From NCBI GenBank assembly GCA_029259285.1, contig JAPDJB010000100.1:1-12146 (forward strand): a stretch of 12,146 nt of DNA, read 5' to 3'. The notes below the pieces were generated by a model that did no database searches, was not told the DNA's origin, and saw nothing but the letters and a program-made list of their open reading frames with translations. The DNA comes from Candidatus Bathyarchaeota archaeon. GTDB taxonomy: Archaea > Thermoproteota > Bathyarchaeia > TCS64 > B23. The position numbers were made by a program, and so were the translations under genes. How positions within the stretch are numbered: the first letter of the stretch is position 1; each line of letters opens with the position of its first letter. This document shows positions 1 to 7,385 of this stretch, piece after piece.

Positions 1-1
1 G

Positions 2-1726
2 ATGGCTGACCCCGACCTCGTGCTGCTGCATCCGCCGAGTGTCTACGACTTCCGCAGACGATTCGCCATGTATGGCCCCATCAGCGATGTCATACCCTCG
101 ACACCAATCTTCGAGATGTATCCCCTCGGCTATGTCAGCCTCGTCGCCTACCTCGAGGAGCATGGATACCACGCCCGCATCGTAAACCTCGCCGTCAAGA
201 TGCTGAAAGACCCGAAACTCGATGTGGAGAGGCTCATCGAAAGGCTGAACCCTAGGGCCTTCGGCATAGACCTCCACTGGCTCGTCCACGCGGCGGGGGC
301 CCTCGACGTAGCGGCCCTCGTCAAGAGGCTTCACCCCGACATCCCCATCATCATCGGGGGGTTGTCAGCCACCTATTATCACAGAGAGATCATCGAGGAT
401 TATCCCCAGGTGGATTATGTGTTGAGGGGAGACTCAACTGAGAGGCCTCTGCTGAGGTTGATGGAGCATATAGAGCGGGGAAGCGAACCCGTCGATGTAG
501 AGAATCTAACCTGGAGGAGCCGCGACGGGAAGAAGCGGATAAACCCCTTCACCTACATCCCCGAGAGCCTTGATGAGCTAACCCTCGACTATGGAGCCAT
601 GGTTCGCCTGGTTTTGAGGCATAGAGACCTTGAGAGTCATCTCCCCTATGAAAACTTCATGGATTACCCCTTCACGGCTCTCCTCACCTGTAAGGGGTGT
701 CTACACAACTGCGTCACCTGTGGAGGCTCCAGATACGCCTTCAAATGCTTCTTCAACAGGCCTCATCCAGCCTTCAAGTCCCCCAAGCGCCTCGTGGAGG
801 AGATGGCCGTCGTCTCAGAGTATTTCCACTCCCCCATCTTCCTCCTCGGAGACCTCAGGCAGGGAGGCCGCAGATACGCCGAGGAGGTGTTAGAGGGTAT
901 AAGACGCGAAGGCATCGACAACACCATCACCCTTGAACTCTTCACCCCAGCTCCAAGGTGGTATCTCGATAAGATGGCTGAATGCTGCGGCAGCTTCACC
1001 CTTGAGATATCGCCGGAGAGCCATGACGATGAGATCAGACATCGACAAGGCCGACCCTACTCGACGGGGGAGATGGAGAGATGCATCGAGGAGGCCTTAA
1101 AGCTGGGATGTGAACGCTTTGACGTCTTCTTCATGATCGGCCTACCAGGTCAAAGCTATGAATCCGCCCTCAAATCCGTCGAGTATTCCAGGAGCCTCCT
1201 GAGACGCCTCGGCGATGGACGCATACATCCCTTCATCGCCCCCCTCTCCCCCTTCCTCGACCCTGGAAGCCTCGCCTTCGAGAACCCCGATGAATATGGG
1301 TATAAGCGGCTCTACACGACGCTCACGGAGCATCGTGAAGCCCTCTACCAGCCCTGCTGGAAGCTCTTCCTAAACTACGAGACTAGATGGATGAGTCGAG
1401 ATGAGATCGCTGAGGCCACCTATGAGGCGATGCTCAGGATGAATAGGGTGAAACGAGAATTCGGCCTCGTAGAAGAGGAGAGGGCTGAACGAGTTGAGGA
1501 GGGCCTGAAGCTCGCCCGATGGGTGATGCATAGGATCGATGAGATAAACATCAGGGTCTCCGACCCCGAGGAGAGGGCTAGACGCTACGAGGAGCTTCGA
1601 GAGGAGGTGGAGAGGGCGAGGAGATGGACATGGGAGGGTAAACGTGAGCTAAGGGTGACGGAGAGGGCGGGCATAAGGCTGAAGGGCGTATTGAAGCATC
1701 TCCTCGGCCTGGCGAGACGTCTATGA
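2..1726 (+). CDS. B12-binding domain / radical SAM protein (Ta0216-like family)
   Basis: A 574-residue protein with an N-terminal cobalamin-binding-type Rossmann region (about residues 5-160; LLHPPS near the start, GIDLHW at 88-93, IIGG at 117-120, VLRGDSTE at 140-147). A radical SAM core follows, with the CX3CX2C iron-sulfur motif at C233, C237 and C240, an extra C230, and a GLPGQ segment near 380-384. The C-terminus is helical, charged and basic. The layout matches the archaeal family I know as TIGR04190/Ta0216, whose substrate is not established. Class B radical SAM enzymes typically methylate or rearrange unactivated carbons; neighbouring isoprenoid and quinone genes make a lipid or quinone substrate plausible, but that is inference. 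ATG at base 2 fits the family's usual N-terminus; the upstream region lies outside the window, so a slightly longer start cannot be excluded. It converges on the next gene with a 6-base overlap of stop regions. Confidence 0.88.
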   Translation: MADPDLVLLHPPSVYDFRRRFAMYGPISDVIPSTPIFEMYPLGYVSLVAYLEEHGYHARIVNLAVKMLKDPKLDVERLIERLNPRAFGIDLHWLVHAAGALDVAALVKRLHPDIPIIIGGLSATYYHREIIEDYPQVDYVLRGDSTERPLLRLMEHIERGSEPVDVENLTWRSRDGKKRINPFTYIPESLDELTLDYGAMVRLVLRHRDLESHLPYENFMDYPFTALLTCKGCLHNCVTCGGSRYAFKCFFNRPHPAFKSPKRLVEEMAVVSEYFHSPIFLLGDLRQGGRRYAEEVLEGIRREGIDNTITLELFTPAPRWYLDKMAECCGSFTLEISPESHDDEIRHRQGRPYSTGEMERCIEEALKLGCERFDVFFMIGLPGQSYESALKSVEYSRSLLRRLGDGRIHPFIAPLSPFLDPGSLAFENPDEYGYKRLYTTLTEHREALYQPCWKLFLNYETRWMSRDEIAEATYEAMLRMNRVKREFGLVEEERAERVEEGLKLARWVMHRIDEINIRVSDPEERARRYEELREEVERARRWTWEGKRELRVTERAGIRLKGVLKHLLGLARRL

Positions 1727-2680
1727 TGGGAATAGCCGTCTCTCCACCTCCCCTATGGCCTTTAGGCCCTTAACCTCGAAGGGGAGGAGATGTAGGATGA
1801 TGACCCTCAACTCATCGCTGAAGAGGGACTCTATCTCCTTCAGGTAGCGGAGCTGCATCTCCCTACGTTTACGGTTGAACTCTGATCGCTCGGCTTCCTC
1901 CTCTGGGACGAGGTAGTTTACGATGACACCCGACACCTTTATCCCATACTCATCTAGCTCCCTCTTCACCCTCCTCGTCTGATTGACGCCGAGGGCCTCG
2001 GGAATCGTCACCAAGAAGGCCTTGGTATGCTCATCCCTCAGCATCGATAGGACATTCTCAGCGAGCCTCCTCCACTCCTCTATGATGCCCAGGGGGTCTC
2101 GACGCTCACGCCCCTTAACGAGGATGTCGAGAGCCTTCTTCACCCTGACATAAAGCCTGGCGGCGTCGCCGAGATGCCTATAGAACTTCTCCTGCAGCTT
2201 GATCAGCGACAGCGTCCCCCCAGCTGGGGCTGTGTCCCAGACTATAAGGTCGTATCCTCCGCCTCGGTATAGGTCGTAGACGTAGCTGAGGGCGAACTCC
2301 TCATCTATGCCTGGCGCCCCCGCGACATACTCGATGATCTCCTCGTCGACCGGTAGAAAGGATGAGACGACCTCGTAGACCTCCCTTCCGAAGCGCTTCT
2401 TCCACATATCGATGACGGTGTCATAGTCCAGCTCCACGGCTTCGAGGCCAGGCACCTCCTCTATGGGGGTGATGTTTCCGGAGACGTCTCGCTCCAGGAT
2501 ATCGGAGAGTGAGGGGGTGGGATCTGTTGAGATGAGCAGCGTCTTAAGGCTCCTCCTGGCGAAGTGGAGGGCTGTCGCTGAGGCCGCCGTCGTCTTTCCG
2601 ACGCCCCCCTTGCCGCAGAACATCACGATCCTCGGCTTCTCATCGTCTAGAAAGCTTAGGCCCTCCCTCGACATCACCAT
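1721..2680 (-). CDS. ArsA/Get3-like ATPase (SIMIBI class)
   Basis: From the chosen start the protein has 319 residues. A deviant Walker A motif GKGGVGKTT lies at 23-31, with the signature lysine K24. Switch I is DPTPSLSD (53-60) and switch II is DTAPAGGT (149-156). These mark the ArsA/Get3 family of dimeric ATPases, which handle arsenite/antimonite or tail-anchored membrane proteins. The arsenite-binding cysteines are absent (C22 is the only cysteine), so arsenic efflux is unlikely. The usual switch histidines (DPAHS, DTAPTGHT) are also changed, suggesting a separate archaeal subgroup. I chose ATG at 2680 because GGAGGGG lies just upstream with about 5 bases of spacing; GTG at 2713 and ATG at 2674 are in-frame alternatives. 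The gene converges on the radical SAM gene and diverges from the methyltransferase. The client or substrate cannot be told from the sequence. Confidence 0.85.
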   Translation of the reverse strand: MVMSREGLSFLDDEKPRIVMFCGKGGVGKTTAASATALHFARRSLKTLLISTDPTPSLSDILERDVSGNITPIEEVPGLEAVELDYDTVIDMWKKRFGREVYEVVSSFLPVDEEIIEYVAGAPGIDEEFALSYVYDLYRGGGYDLIVWDTAPAGGTLSLIKLQEKFYRHLGDAARLYVRVKKALDILVKGRERRDPLGIIEEWRRLAENVLSMLRDEHTKAFLVTIPEALGVNQTRRVKRELDEYGIKVSGVIVNYLVPEEEAERSEFNRKRREMQLRYLKEIESLFSDELRVIILHLLPFEVKGLKAIGEVERRLFPS

Positions 2681-2683
2681 TAA

Positions 2684-2690
2684 CCCCTCC
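2684..2690 (-). promoter_or_regulatory. Shine-Dalgarno site deciding the ArsA-like start
   Basis: On the minus strand GGAGGGG precedes ATG at 2680 with TTA between. A GTG 33 bases further upstream (2713) is also in frame but has no comparable site, so this element decides the start. Confidence 0.55.
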
Positions 2691-2730
2691 GTCTCCCAGA
2701 TAAAGGTTAGCACGGTCGACGGCTCAGCAG

Positions 2731-2740
2731 GTTTATCAAT
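2731..2740. promoter_or_regulatory. Putative shared TATA core between the ArsA-like and methyltransferase genes
   Basis: The AT-rich block GTTTATCAAT lies between the divergent genes; its complement reads ATTGATAAAC. Reading leftward, a start site about 25 bases away (near 2710) gives a leader that contains the GGAGGGG site. Reading rightward, transcription would begin near 2760, just before the TTG start at 2765. The assignment rests on spacing and composition only. Confidence 0.35.
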
Positions 2741-2764
2741 CCATGAGGGGGGTGAGAATAGAGC

Positions 2765-3502
2765 TTGAGGGGGCTGCCGCCGAGGCTGTGGAGGAGGGTT
2801 GAGGAGGCATTAGAGGAGACCATAGGAAGCTATGAGCATGTGAACCACCTCATCTCCCTCTGGCAAGATGAAAGAGCTAGGAGGAGAGGCCTACGACTCA
2901 TAGACTCCAACGTGGACATAGCCCTAGAGCTGGGATCGGGGCCGGGAAACTATGCTAGGCTACTGGCGGAGCGGTTTGAGGCCCCCCTCCTCTGTCTAGA
3001 CTACTCTCCCAGGATGCTTATAGAGGCCCGAGAGCGGCTGAGGGAGTTGAATGCTCATCTGCTTAGAGGCGTCTTCGAGGCCCTCCCGTTGAGGGAGTCA
3101 ACCCTCAGCCTCGTTGTAGCCGCCTACGCCCTGAGAGACTCGACGGATAGGGTTGGAACCCTAAAGGAGGCTAGACGCATCCTGAAGTCGAGGGGGAGAC
3201 TCCTCCTCATCGACCTGGGGAAGCCTGGAAACCCCATAATGGAGAGGATGCTGGCGCTCCACCTCCGCATAGTTGTCCCCCTCATCGCTGCCCTCGCAGC
3301 TCGCAGGGGTCTGAGGAATCCATGGAGAATGCTCTATGAGACCTATAGGATGCTGCCCAGAAACGATGAGATGCTAAAACTATTGGAGGAACTCTTGGGA
3401 GACGCCGAGATGGAGGAGTTAGCCCTAGGAGCCATCATAGTTGCGGTGGCTGAGCGATCAGAGGAGCAAAGCGAGGGCCAAGCCCAGAGCCGTCAGGGCT
3501 GA
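2765..3502 (+). CDS. UbiE/MenG-type SAM-dependent C-methyltransferase
   Basis: A 245-residue class I methyltransferase. Motif I is LELGSGPGNYA (54-64), an acidic post-I residue sits in LDYSP (D79), a core strand region AYALRDSTDR lies at 120-129 (UbiE/COQ5 proteins typically show YALRN there), and RILKSRGRLLLID follows at 138-150. The N-terminal NHLISLWQDERAR recalls the N-x3-S-x-W segment of UbiE. Family members methylate demethylmenaquinone or ubiquinone precursors, and the adjacent MenA-like prenyltransferase supports a quinone ring-methylation role. The start must be TTG at 2765: an in-frame TAG lies six bases upstream, and GGTGA precedes the TTG by about 9 bases. The last 15 codons overlap the convergent prenyltransferase gene, and the SEEQSEGQAQSRQG tail looks like low-conservation read-through. 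A methyltransferase for another small molecule is possible. Confidence 0.82.
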   Translation: MRGLPPRLWRRVEEALEETIGSYEHVNHLISLWQDERARRRGLRLIDSNVDIALELGSGPGNYARLLAERFEAPLLCLDYSPRMLIEARERLRELNAHLLRGVFEALPLRESTLSLVVAAYALRDSTDRVGTLKEARRILKSRGRLLLIDLGKPGNPIMERMLALHLRIVVPLIAALAARRGLRNPWRMLYETYRMLPRNDEMLKLLEELLGDAEMEELALGAIIVAVAERSEEQSEGQAQSRQG

Positions 3503-4354
3503 GGTTGATAAGACGACGAGGACGTTGGAGGCCATAGCAGGTATGAGGGCCTCCACATCATCATAGTTGCTTAGAACTCCCCTAATGGCCCTATAGGCGA
3601 TTGGAGCCGTGATTAGGGATAGTATACAGGTCTCGGGGAGTAAGCCTAACAGGATGGCGGAGACGATGTAGAGATAGACGGAGGTGATTAGAAGGGCGTA
3701 GACCCTTGAGGCTCTACGCCTACCGAGGAGGATGACGAAGTTTCTGCGGCCTACGCTTAGATCCGCCTCCACATCTGGAAACTCGTTGAGGAAGAGGAGG
3801 GTGCCAACCAATATGCCTGGGATAATCCCACCGATGAGAGGAGGCCAATCCAGATGTCCAGCCTGGAGGTAGTAGGCCCCCAGAGCCATCAATGGGCCGA
3901 AGTTGAGGCCTGCGAAGAACTCGCCGACATACCAGCGGCTTAGATGCGTCGTATAGAGGTAGACGCTGAGAGCTGCGGGTATAAGGATTAGGAGGAGGCC
4001 TAAGCCGAGGGTGAGGAGAAAGTAGACGCCGATGAGAAGGCCTAGGAAAAGGGTTGAGAGGCCGAGCATATAGACCTTCTCGGGGTTTAGAAGACCCTCT
4101 GGGAGGATGCCGCTTCCCCCGCTGAAGGGGGTTCTCCTAGTTCTGAGGTCTAAGCCGCTCTTATAGTCATAGTAGTCGTTGAGGACGTTGACGCTTATAT
4201 GGGCCAGAAGCGCCCCCAGCAGCCCTAGGAGGGCGTTGAGGGGATTAGAGTAGCCCTGGATCAACGCCGAGGCTAGGCCCACGGAGTAGGTGATGGGCGT
4301 CAGCAATAGGAAGTTGGGTCTGGTCTCAAGCAGCCAGACCTTAAGCCGCGGCAT
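3458..4354 (-). CDS. UbiA-family prenyltransferase, MenA-like
   Basis: A 298-residue hydrophobic integral membrane protein with about eight or nine predicted membrane segments. The first aspartate-rich motif is NDYYDYKSGLD (59-69), followed by TPFSGGSG (75-82). The second motif lies in NEFPDVEAD (190-198; D194, D198) followed by GRRNF. The SGGSG loop is typical of 1,4-dihydroxy-2-naphthoate prenyltransferases (MenA) and differs from the NxPxRP-type loop of digeranylgeranylglyceryl phosphate synthase, so I favour quinone or aromatic prenylation over the third step of archaeal lipid synthesis. It would move a polyprenyl chain from its diphosphate to an aromatic acceptor at the membrane. ATG at 4354 has AGGTG four bases upstream. 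It overlaps the methyltransferase by 45 bases tail to tail and diverges from the polyprenyl synthase, its probable donor-substrate supplier. Confidence 0.85.
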   Translation of the reverse strand: MPRLKVWLLETRPNFLLLTPITYSVGLASALIQGYSNPLNALLGLLGALLAHISVNVLNDYYDYKSGLDLRTRRTPFSGGSGILPEGLLNPEKVYMLGLSTLFLGLLIGVYFLLTLGLGLLLILIPAALSVYLYTTHLSRWYVGEFFAGLNFGPLMALGAYYLQAGHLDWPPLIGGIIPGILVGTLLFLNEFPDVEADLSVGRRNFVILLGRRRASRVYALLITSVYLYIVSAILLGLLPETCILSLITAPIAYRAIRGVLSNYDDVEALIPAMASNVLVVLSTSALTALGLALALLL

Positions 4355-4375
4355 CAGACACCTAAATTAAGTTAA

Positions 4376-4386
4376 GGTTAAAATAG
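4376..4386. promoter_or_regulatory. Putative shared TATA core between prenyltransferase and polyprenyl synthase
   Basis: AGGTTAAAATA reads as a TATA-like element rightward, and its complement TATTTTAACC reads as one leftward. It is followed in each direction by about 25 bases to a plausible start site near the prenyltransferase ATG (4354) and near 4408 before the synthase. The surrounding 4365-4402 stretch repeats TTAAG/GTTAA several times. Inferred from spacing only. Confidence 0.35.
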
Positions 4387-4403
4387 TTAGCGGAGGGTTA
4401 AGT

Positions 4404-4423
4404 AGGAGAAGGTCGGTAGACCT
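4404..4423 (+). promoter_or_regulatory. Shine-Dalgarno site followed by a small hairpin before the polyprenyl synthase ATG
   Basis: AGGAG at 4404-4408 is 17 bases from the ATG, too far for normal use. Between them lies a perfect 5-bp stem, AGGTC/GACCT, with loop GGTA (4410-4423), ending two bases before the ATG. Folding would bring the AGGAG to about 3 bases from the start. Whether the transcript begins far enough upstream to include it is uncertain. Confidence 0.3.
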
Positions 4424-4425
4424 CG

Positions 4426-5388
4426 ATGTCAGAAGCGTTGATCGAGGAGAGACTGAGAAATCTCAGGGAATACATCGATGAGACCTTAGAGCATTTAGAC
4501 CTCACCTCGCTTCACCCCCTGATGGAGGCGCCTGTGAGATACATGCTTAAAACCGGAGGTAAGAGGCTGAGACCCCTCATCTGCCTCCTCTCAGCCGAGC
4601 TTGTAGGCGGCGAAGGTGAGAAGGCCATAAAACCCTCCCTCGCATTGGAGCTAATCCATAATGGAACCCTCATCCACGACGACATCATCGACGAGGATGA
4701 AACCAGAAGGGGAAAACCCACAGTCCATATAACATACGGGGTGAAGAGAGGTATACTCGCAGGAGATATACTCCTCAGCCTAGGACTCAAATACGCCGCC
4801 GAGACAGGGGATCCCAGAATCGTTGAATGGCTTTCGGAGACGGCCTCAAAGATGGTTCAGGGAGTAGCCCTCCAAACCCACTATAGGAGGAGAATCCTCT
4901 CCGAGGAGGAGTACCTCGAGATCGCATATCTGAAGAGTGGAAGCCTCTTCGAAGCATCAGCGGCCCTTGGAGCCCTCATCGGCGGGGGGGACGACGTGGA
5001 GGTGGGGCGTTTAGCCGGCTTCGGTAGATGCTTCGGCGTTGCCTATCAGGTAAGGGATGACGTACAGGGCATCCTAAATGGCGATGAAGCCCTAAACGAC
5101 TTGGTGAACGGCGATGTCACCCTTCCCCTCATCTACGCCCTTGAATCCCCTAGCATAACGGAGGCTGAGCGGGGGAGGCTCCTAGAGGCCTATGAGGGGA
5201 GAGGCCTCCTAGAGGCGGATGAGGTGAGGAGGATCTACATCAAGTCCAAGGCCCTAGAGAGGGCTGTGGAGAAGATGCGGCTATACGCCGAGGAGTGTAT
5301 AGAAGCCTTAAGGGGATTTAAATCCTCGCCGCCCTTAGAATGCCTACTACATCTCGTCGACATATACTACCTGAAGCTGGAGGTGTAG
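4426..5388 (+). CDS. Polyprenyl (geranylgeranyl-type) diphosphate synthase
   Basis: A 320-residue trans-isoprenyl diphosphate synthase that condenses isopentenyl diphosphate onto allylic diphosphates. GGKRLRP (44-50), the first aspartate-rich motif DDIID (85-89) and RRGKPT (94-99) are intact. KSG (170-172) stands where KTG is common. The second aspartate motif is DDVQG (211-215) rather than DDxxD. The usual GKPxGxD segment is missing, and in the DLVNGDVTLP stretch an Asp (230) stands where a diphosphate-binding Lys is common. Position -5 before the first motif is glycine (G80) and -4 is threonine; archaeal C20 synthases often have an aromatic at -5 that stops elongation, so a product longer than C20 is possible. 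It is the first gene of an operon with the reductase and FdhD-like genes, 12 bases before the reductase. Confidence 0.88.
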   Translation: MSEALIEERLRNLREYIDETLEHLDLTSLHPLMEAPVRYMLKTGGKRLRPLICLLSAELVGGEGEKAIKPSLALELIHNGTLIHDDIIDEDETRRGKPTVHITYGVKRGILAGDILLSLGLKYAAETGDPRIVEWLSETASKMVQGVALQTHYRRRILSEEEYLEIAYLKSGSLFEASAALGALIGGGDDVEVGRLAGFGRCFGVAYQVRDDVQGILNGDEALNDLVNGDVTLPLIYALESPSITEAERGRLLEAYEGRGLLEADEVRRIYIKSKALERAVEKMRLYAEECIEALRGFKSSPPLECLLHLVDIYYLKLEV

Positions 5389-5400
5389 CCCCTGAGCCAA

Positions 5401-6597
5401 GTGGAGGAGAGGGATTATGACGTCATCGTCGTCGGGGCGGGGCCAGCAGGCTCACTCACGGCGAGAGAAGCCGCCTCAAGAGATCTGAGGGTTCTCCTAA
5501 TCGATAGGAGCCTTGAGATAGGGATTCCAGATAAATGCGGAGAGTTCATCCCAAGCCTTGAGGAGATGAGGAGGCTCGCCCCAAGGGCTGAGGATCTCGA
5601 AGCCCTCTTCGACCCCCCTGGATGGTGTATCCTCAACAGGACTAGTAGAGTTAGATTCAGCTTTCCAGGGGGCTTCGAGGTCTCCATACCCTTCAAAGGG
5701 GTGGTCGTGGAGAGAAAACTCTACGATAAATATCTCGCCGTCGAGGCCGCAAGGGCTGGAGCCGAGCTTATGCCCAACGCCAAGGCGATAGCCCTCACGG
5801 GGAGGGGGATACTCCTAAAACACTCGGGTAACCTCTCAGAGGTCTCAGCCAGGGTGGTGGTGGCAGCCGATGGAGCCTACTCGCTGATGGCCAGGAGGGG
5901 GGGCCTCCCCGTCCCCAGGGATCCCTACGACTACGCCGTGGGATATCAACATGAGATGGTCGACGTAGATCAGGACTCCTCAACCATCGAGATGTACTTC
6001 GGTGAACACTACGCCCCTGGAACCTATGCATGGATCATCCCTAAGGGGCGGGACATAGCCAACGTCGGAGTGGGCGCCAGAACCCCCTACATGAAGCCTG
6101 GACTAGGCATCAGAGACTACTTCGATAGATTTGTTAAGCAGCATCCCGAGGCCTCGGAGAGGTTGAGGAAGGCTAAGTCAACGGCGGTGAAGGTGGGCTT
6201 CATACCGGTCAGCGGCCCCCTAAAGAGAACCTATGGGGCTGACATCCTAGCCGTCGGCGACGCGGCGGGGCAGACAATACCCTCCGTCGGCGGGGGAATC
6301 CCACCAGCCCTCATCTGCGGCAGAATCGCGGGCTGGGCTATCGCCCAGCACCTCCTGGAGGGCCAAACCCTAAGACTATATGAGGAGGAGTGGAGGAGAC
6401 AGCTGGGCGAAACCCTGGAGAACTCGCTGAGGATCAGAAGGATGACGGATCTACTCCTCTCCTCCGATCGACGTTTCAACCTCGCAGTCAAGATGGGATT
6501 GGTGAATGAGGAGACCGTGATGAAAGTGGTTCTCTGCCACATCGATGCGAAGATGAAGCTGATAGAGGGAACCCTCCTAAGAGTGCTTAAAAGATGA
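5401..6597 (+). CDS. Geranylgeranyl reductase family FAD flavoprotein
   Basis: A 398-residue flavoprotein with an N-terminal dinucleotide fold DVIVVGAGPAG (7-17), the DKCGE motif (44-48) with the redox cysteine C46 characteristic of archaeal geranylgeranyl reductases, the substrate-cavity motif YAWIIPKG (209-216), and an FAD-binding GDAAGQTIPSVGGGI (286-300). Family members saturate double bonds of geranylgeranyl chains in archaeal lipids or quinone side chains, usually with ferredoxin or a similar donor. The helical C-terminus is typical. The start is GTG at 5401, the only start codon before the FAD motif; its ribosome site is weak, so translational coupling to the synthase 12 bases upstream is likely. 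Its ATGA overlap with the FdhD-like gene shows co-translation. Whether it acts on lipid or quinone chains is not resolved, though context permits both. Confidence 0.88.
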   Translation: MEERDYDVIVVGAGPAGSLTAREAASRDLRVLLIDRSLEIGIPDKCGEFIPSLEEMRRLAPRAEDLEALFDPPGWCILNRTSRVRFSFPGGFEVSIPFKGVVVERKLYDKYLAVEAARAGAELMPNAKAIALTGRGILLKHSGNLSEVSARVVVAADGAYSLMARRGGLPVPRDPYDYAVGYQHEMVDVDQDSSTIEMYFGEHYAPGTYAWIIPKGRDIANVGVGARTPYMKPGLGIRDYFDRFVKQHPEASERLRKAKSTAVKVGFIPVSGPLKRTYGADILAVGDAAGQTIPSVGGGIPPALICGRIAGWAIAQHLLEGQTLRLYEEEWRRQLGETLENSLRIRRMTDLLLSSDRRFNLAVKMGLVNEETVMKVVLCHIDAKMKLIEGTLLRVLKR

Positions 6598-7385
6598 AGA
6601 TGGATGTGAGAAGGGAATCCATGATCGCAGAGTTAACACTCCATAGACTGGATGCCTCAGGCATCAGGAAGATAAGGGATCAGGTCGCCCTCGATGAGAG
6701 CCTGGAACTCCACATCAACGGGATTAGATATAGGAGGCTCACGGCCTCCCCAACCATGAGGAGAGAACTCATATATGGCCACCTCTACACCCATGGCATC
6801 GCCCATCCAGATGAAGTCGAGGAGACCATCATCAAACCACCTAGGGTATATGTGAGGCTGAGAAGAGAGATAGATTTGGCCGACATCCAGGATCTAGAGG
6901 GTCAACTCCTATCGGAGGCTGAGGGGGTCAAACCAGTTAAGAGGCTGAGGGAGCTAAGAGTCGATGTAGACATCGAAGTGGAGGCTGAGACACTGATGAG
7001 GCTGATGGAGGAGATGGAGAGGAGGGGAGTAGCCTTCAGAAAGACCGGTGGAATCCATGGAGCTCTCCTGGCATCGCCTCGAGGCGAGATCGCCGCCTAT
7101 GTGGAGGATGTAAGCCGCCACTCGGCTGTGGATAAGGCCGTCGGCTCTATGCTTCTCAGGAATCTGAGGCCGCGGGGTTTCATGATGTTCAGCACGGGGA
7201 GGCAGTCGGCCTCCATGGTGCTCAAGGCAGCTCGATGTGGTATACCCCTCATAGCGTCGAGGGCCGCCCCCATCTCCTCTGGGGTAAGGGTCGCCGAGGT
7301 GACGGGGATCACGCTCATCTGCTTCCTCAGGGAGAGACGGATGAACATCTACACCCATCCTGAACGGGTGTTAACGAGGGGTTAA
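6594..7385 (+). CDS. fdhD: FdhD-like protein lacking the CxxC sulfurtransferase motif
   Basis: A 263-residue FdhD-family protein. FdhD moves sulfur from a cysteine desulfurase to the molybdenum/tungsten cofactor of formate dehydrogenase. The C-terminal half is highly recognisable: FRKTGGIHGALLA (148-160), EDVSRHSAVDKAVG (171-184), FSTGRQSASMVLKAA (199-213), ASRAAPIS (221-228) and RRMNIYT (248-254). The catalytic CGxC loop expected near residues 105-115 is absent: the stretch reads LLSEAEGVKPVKRL, and the only cysteines are C215 and C243, in other contexts. Sulfur transfer by the known mechanism therefore looks impossible. The start overlaps the reductase stop as ATGA (6594-6597); ATG at 6600 or 6621 is also in frame. 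No formate dehydrogenase is visible nearby. The family call is secure, the function is not. The end overlaps the flippase gene by 15 bases. Confidence 0.85.
   Translation: MKMDVRRESMIAELTLHRLDASGIRKIRDQVALDESLELHINGIRYRRLTASPTMRRELIYGHLYTHGIAHPDEVEETIIKPPRVYVRLRREIDLADIQDLEGQLLSEAEGVKPVKRLRELRVDVDIEVEAETLMRLMEEMERRGVAFRKTGGIHGALLASPRGEIAAYVEDVSRHSAVDKAVGSMLLRNLRPRGFMMFSTGRQSASMVLKAARCGIPLIASRAAPISSGVRVAEVTGITLICFLRERRMNIYTHPERVLTRG

Noticed and set aside
1791..1850. Possible C/D-box small RNA (ATGATGA followed by CTGA) antisense to the ArsA-like gene
   Set aside because: The boxes are short and common; no convincing second box pair or terminal stem was found, and it lies within coding sequence.
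2743..2802. ATG at 2743 as start of the methyltransferase or of a separate peptide
   Set aside because: It is in a different frame from the methyltransferase and stops after 19 codons. The methyltransferase frame is closed by TAG at 2759, which leaves TTG at 2765.
4355..4425. TTAAG/GTTAA repeats in the divergent gap as a regulator-binding array
   Set aside because: The repeats are only 5 bases, irregularly spaced, and explained by an AT-rich promoter.
5795..6031. Arg/Ser/Pro-rich minus-strand ORF inside the geranylgeranyl reductase
   Set aside because: Composition is that of antisense to a G+C-rich gene, with no motif, start signal or promoter.
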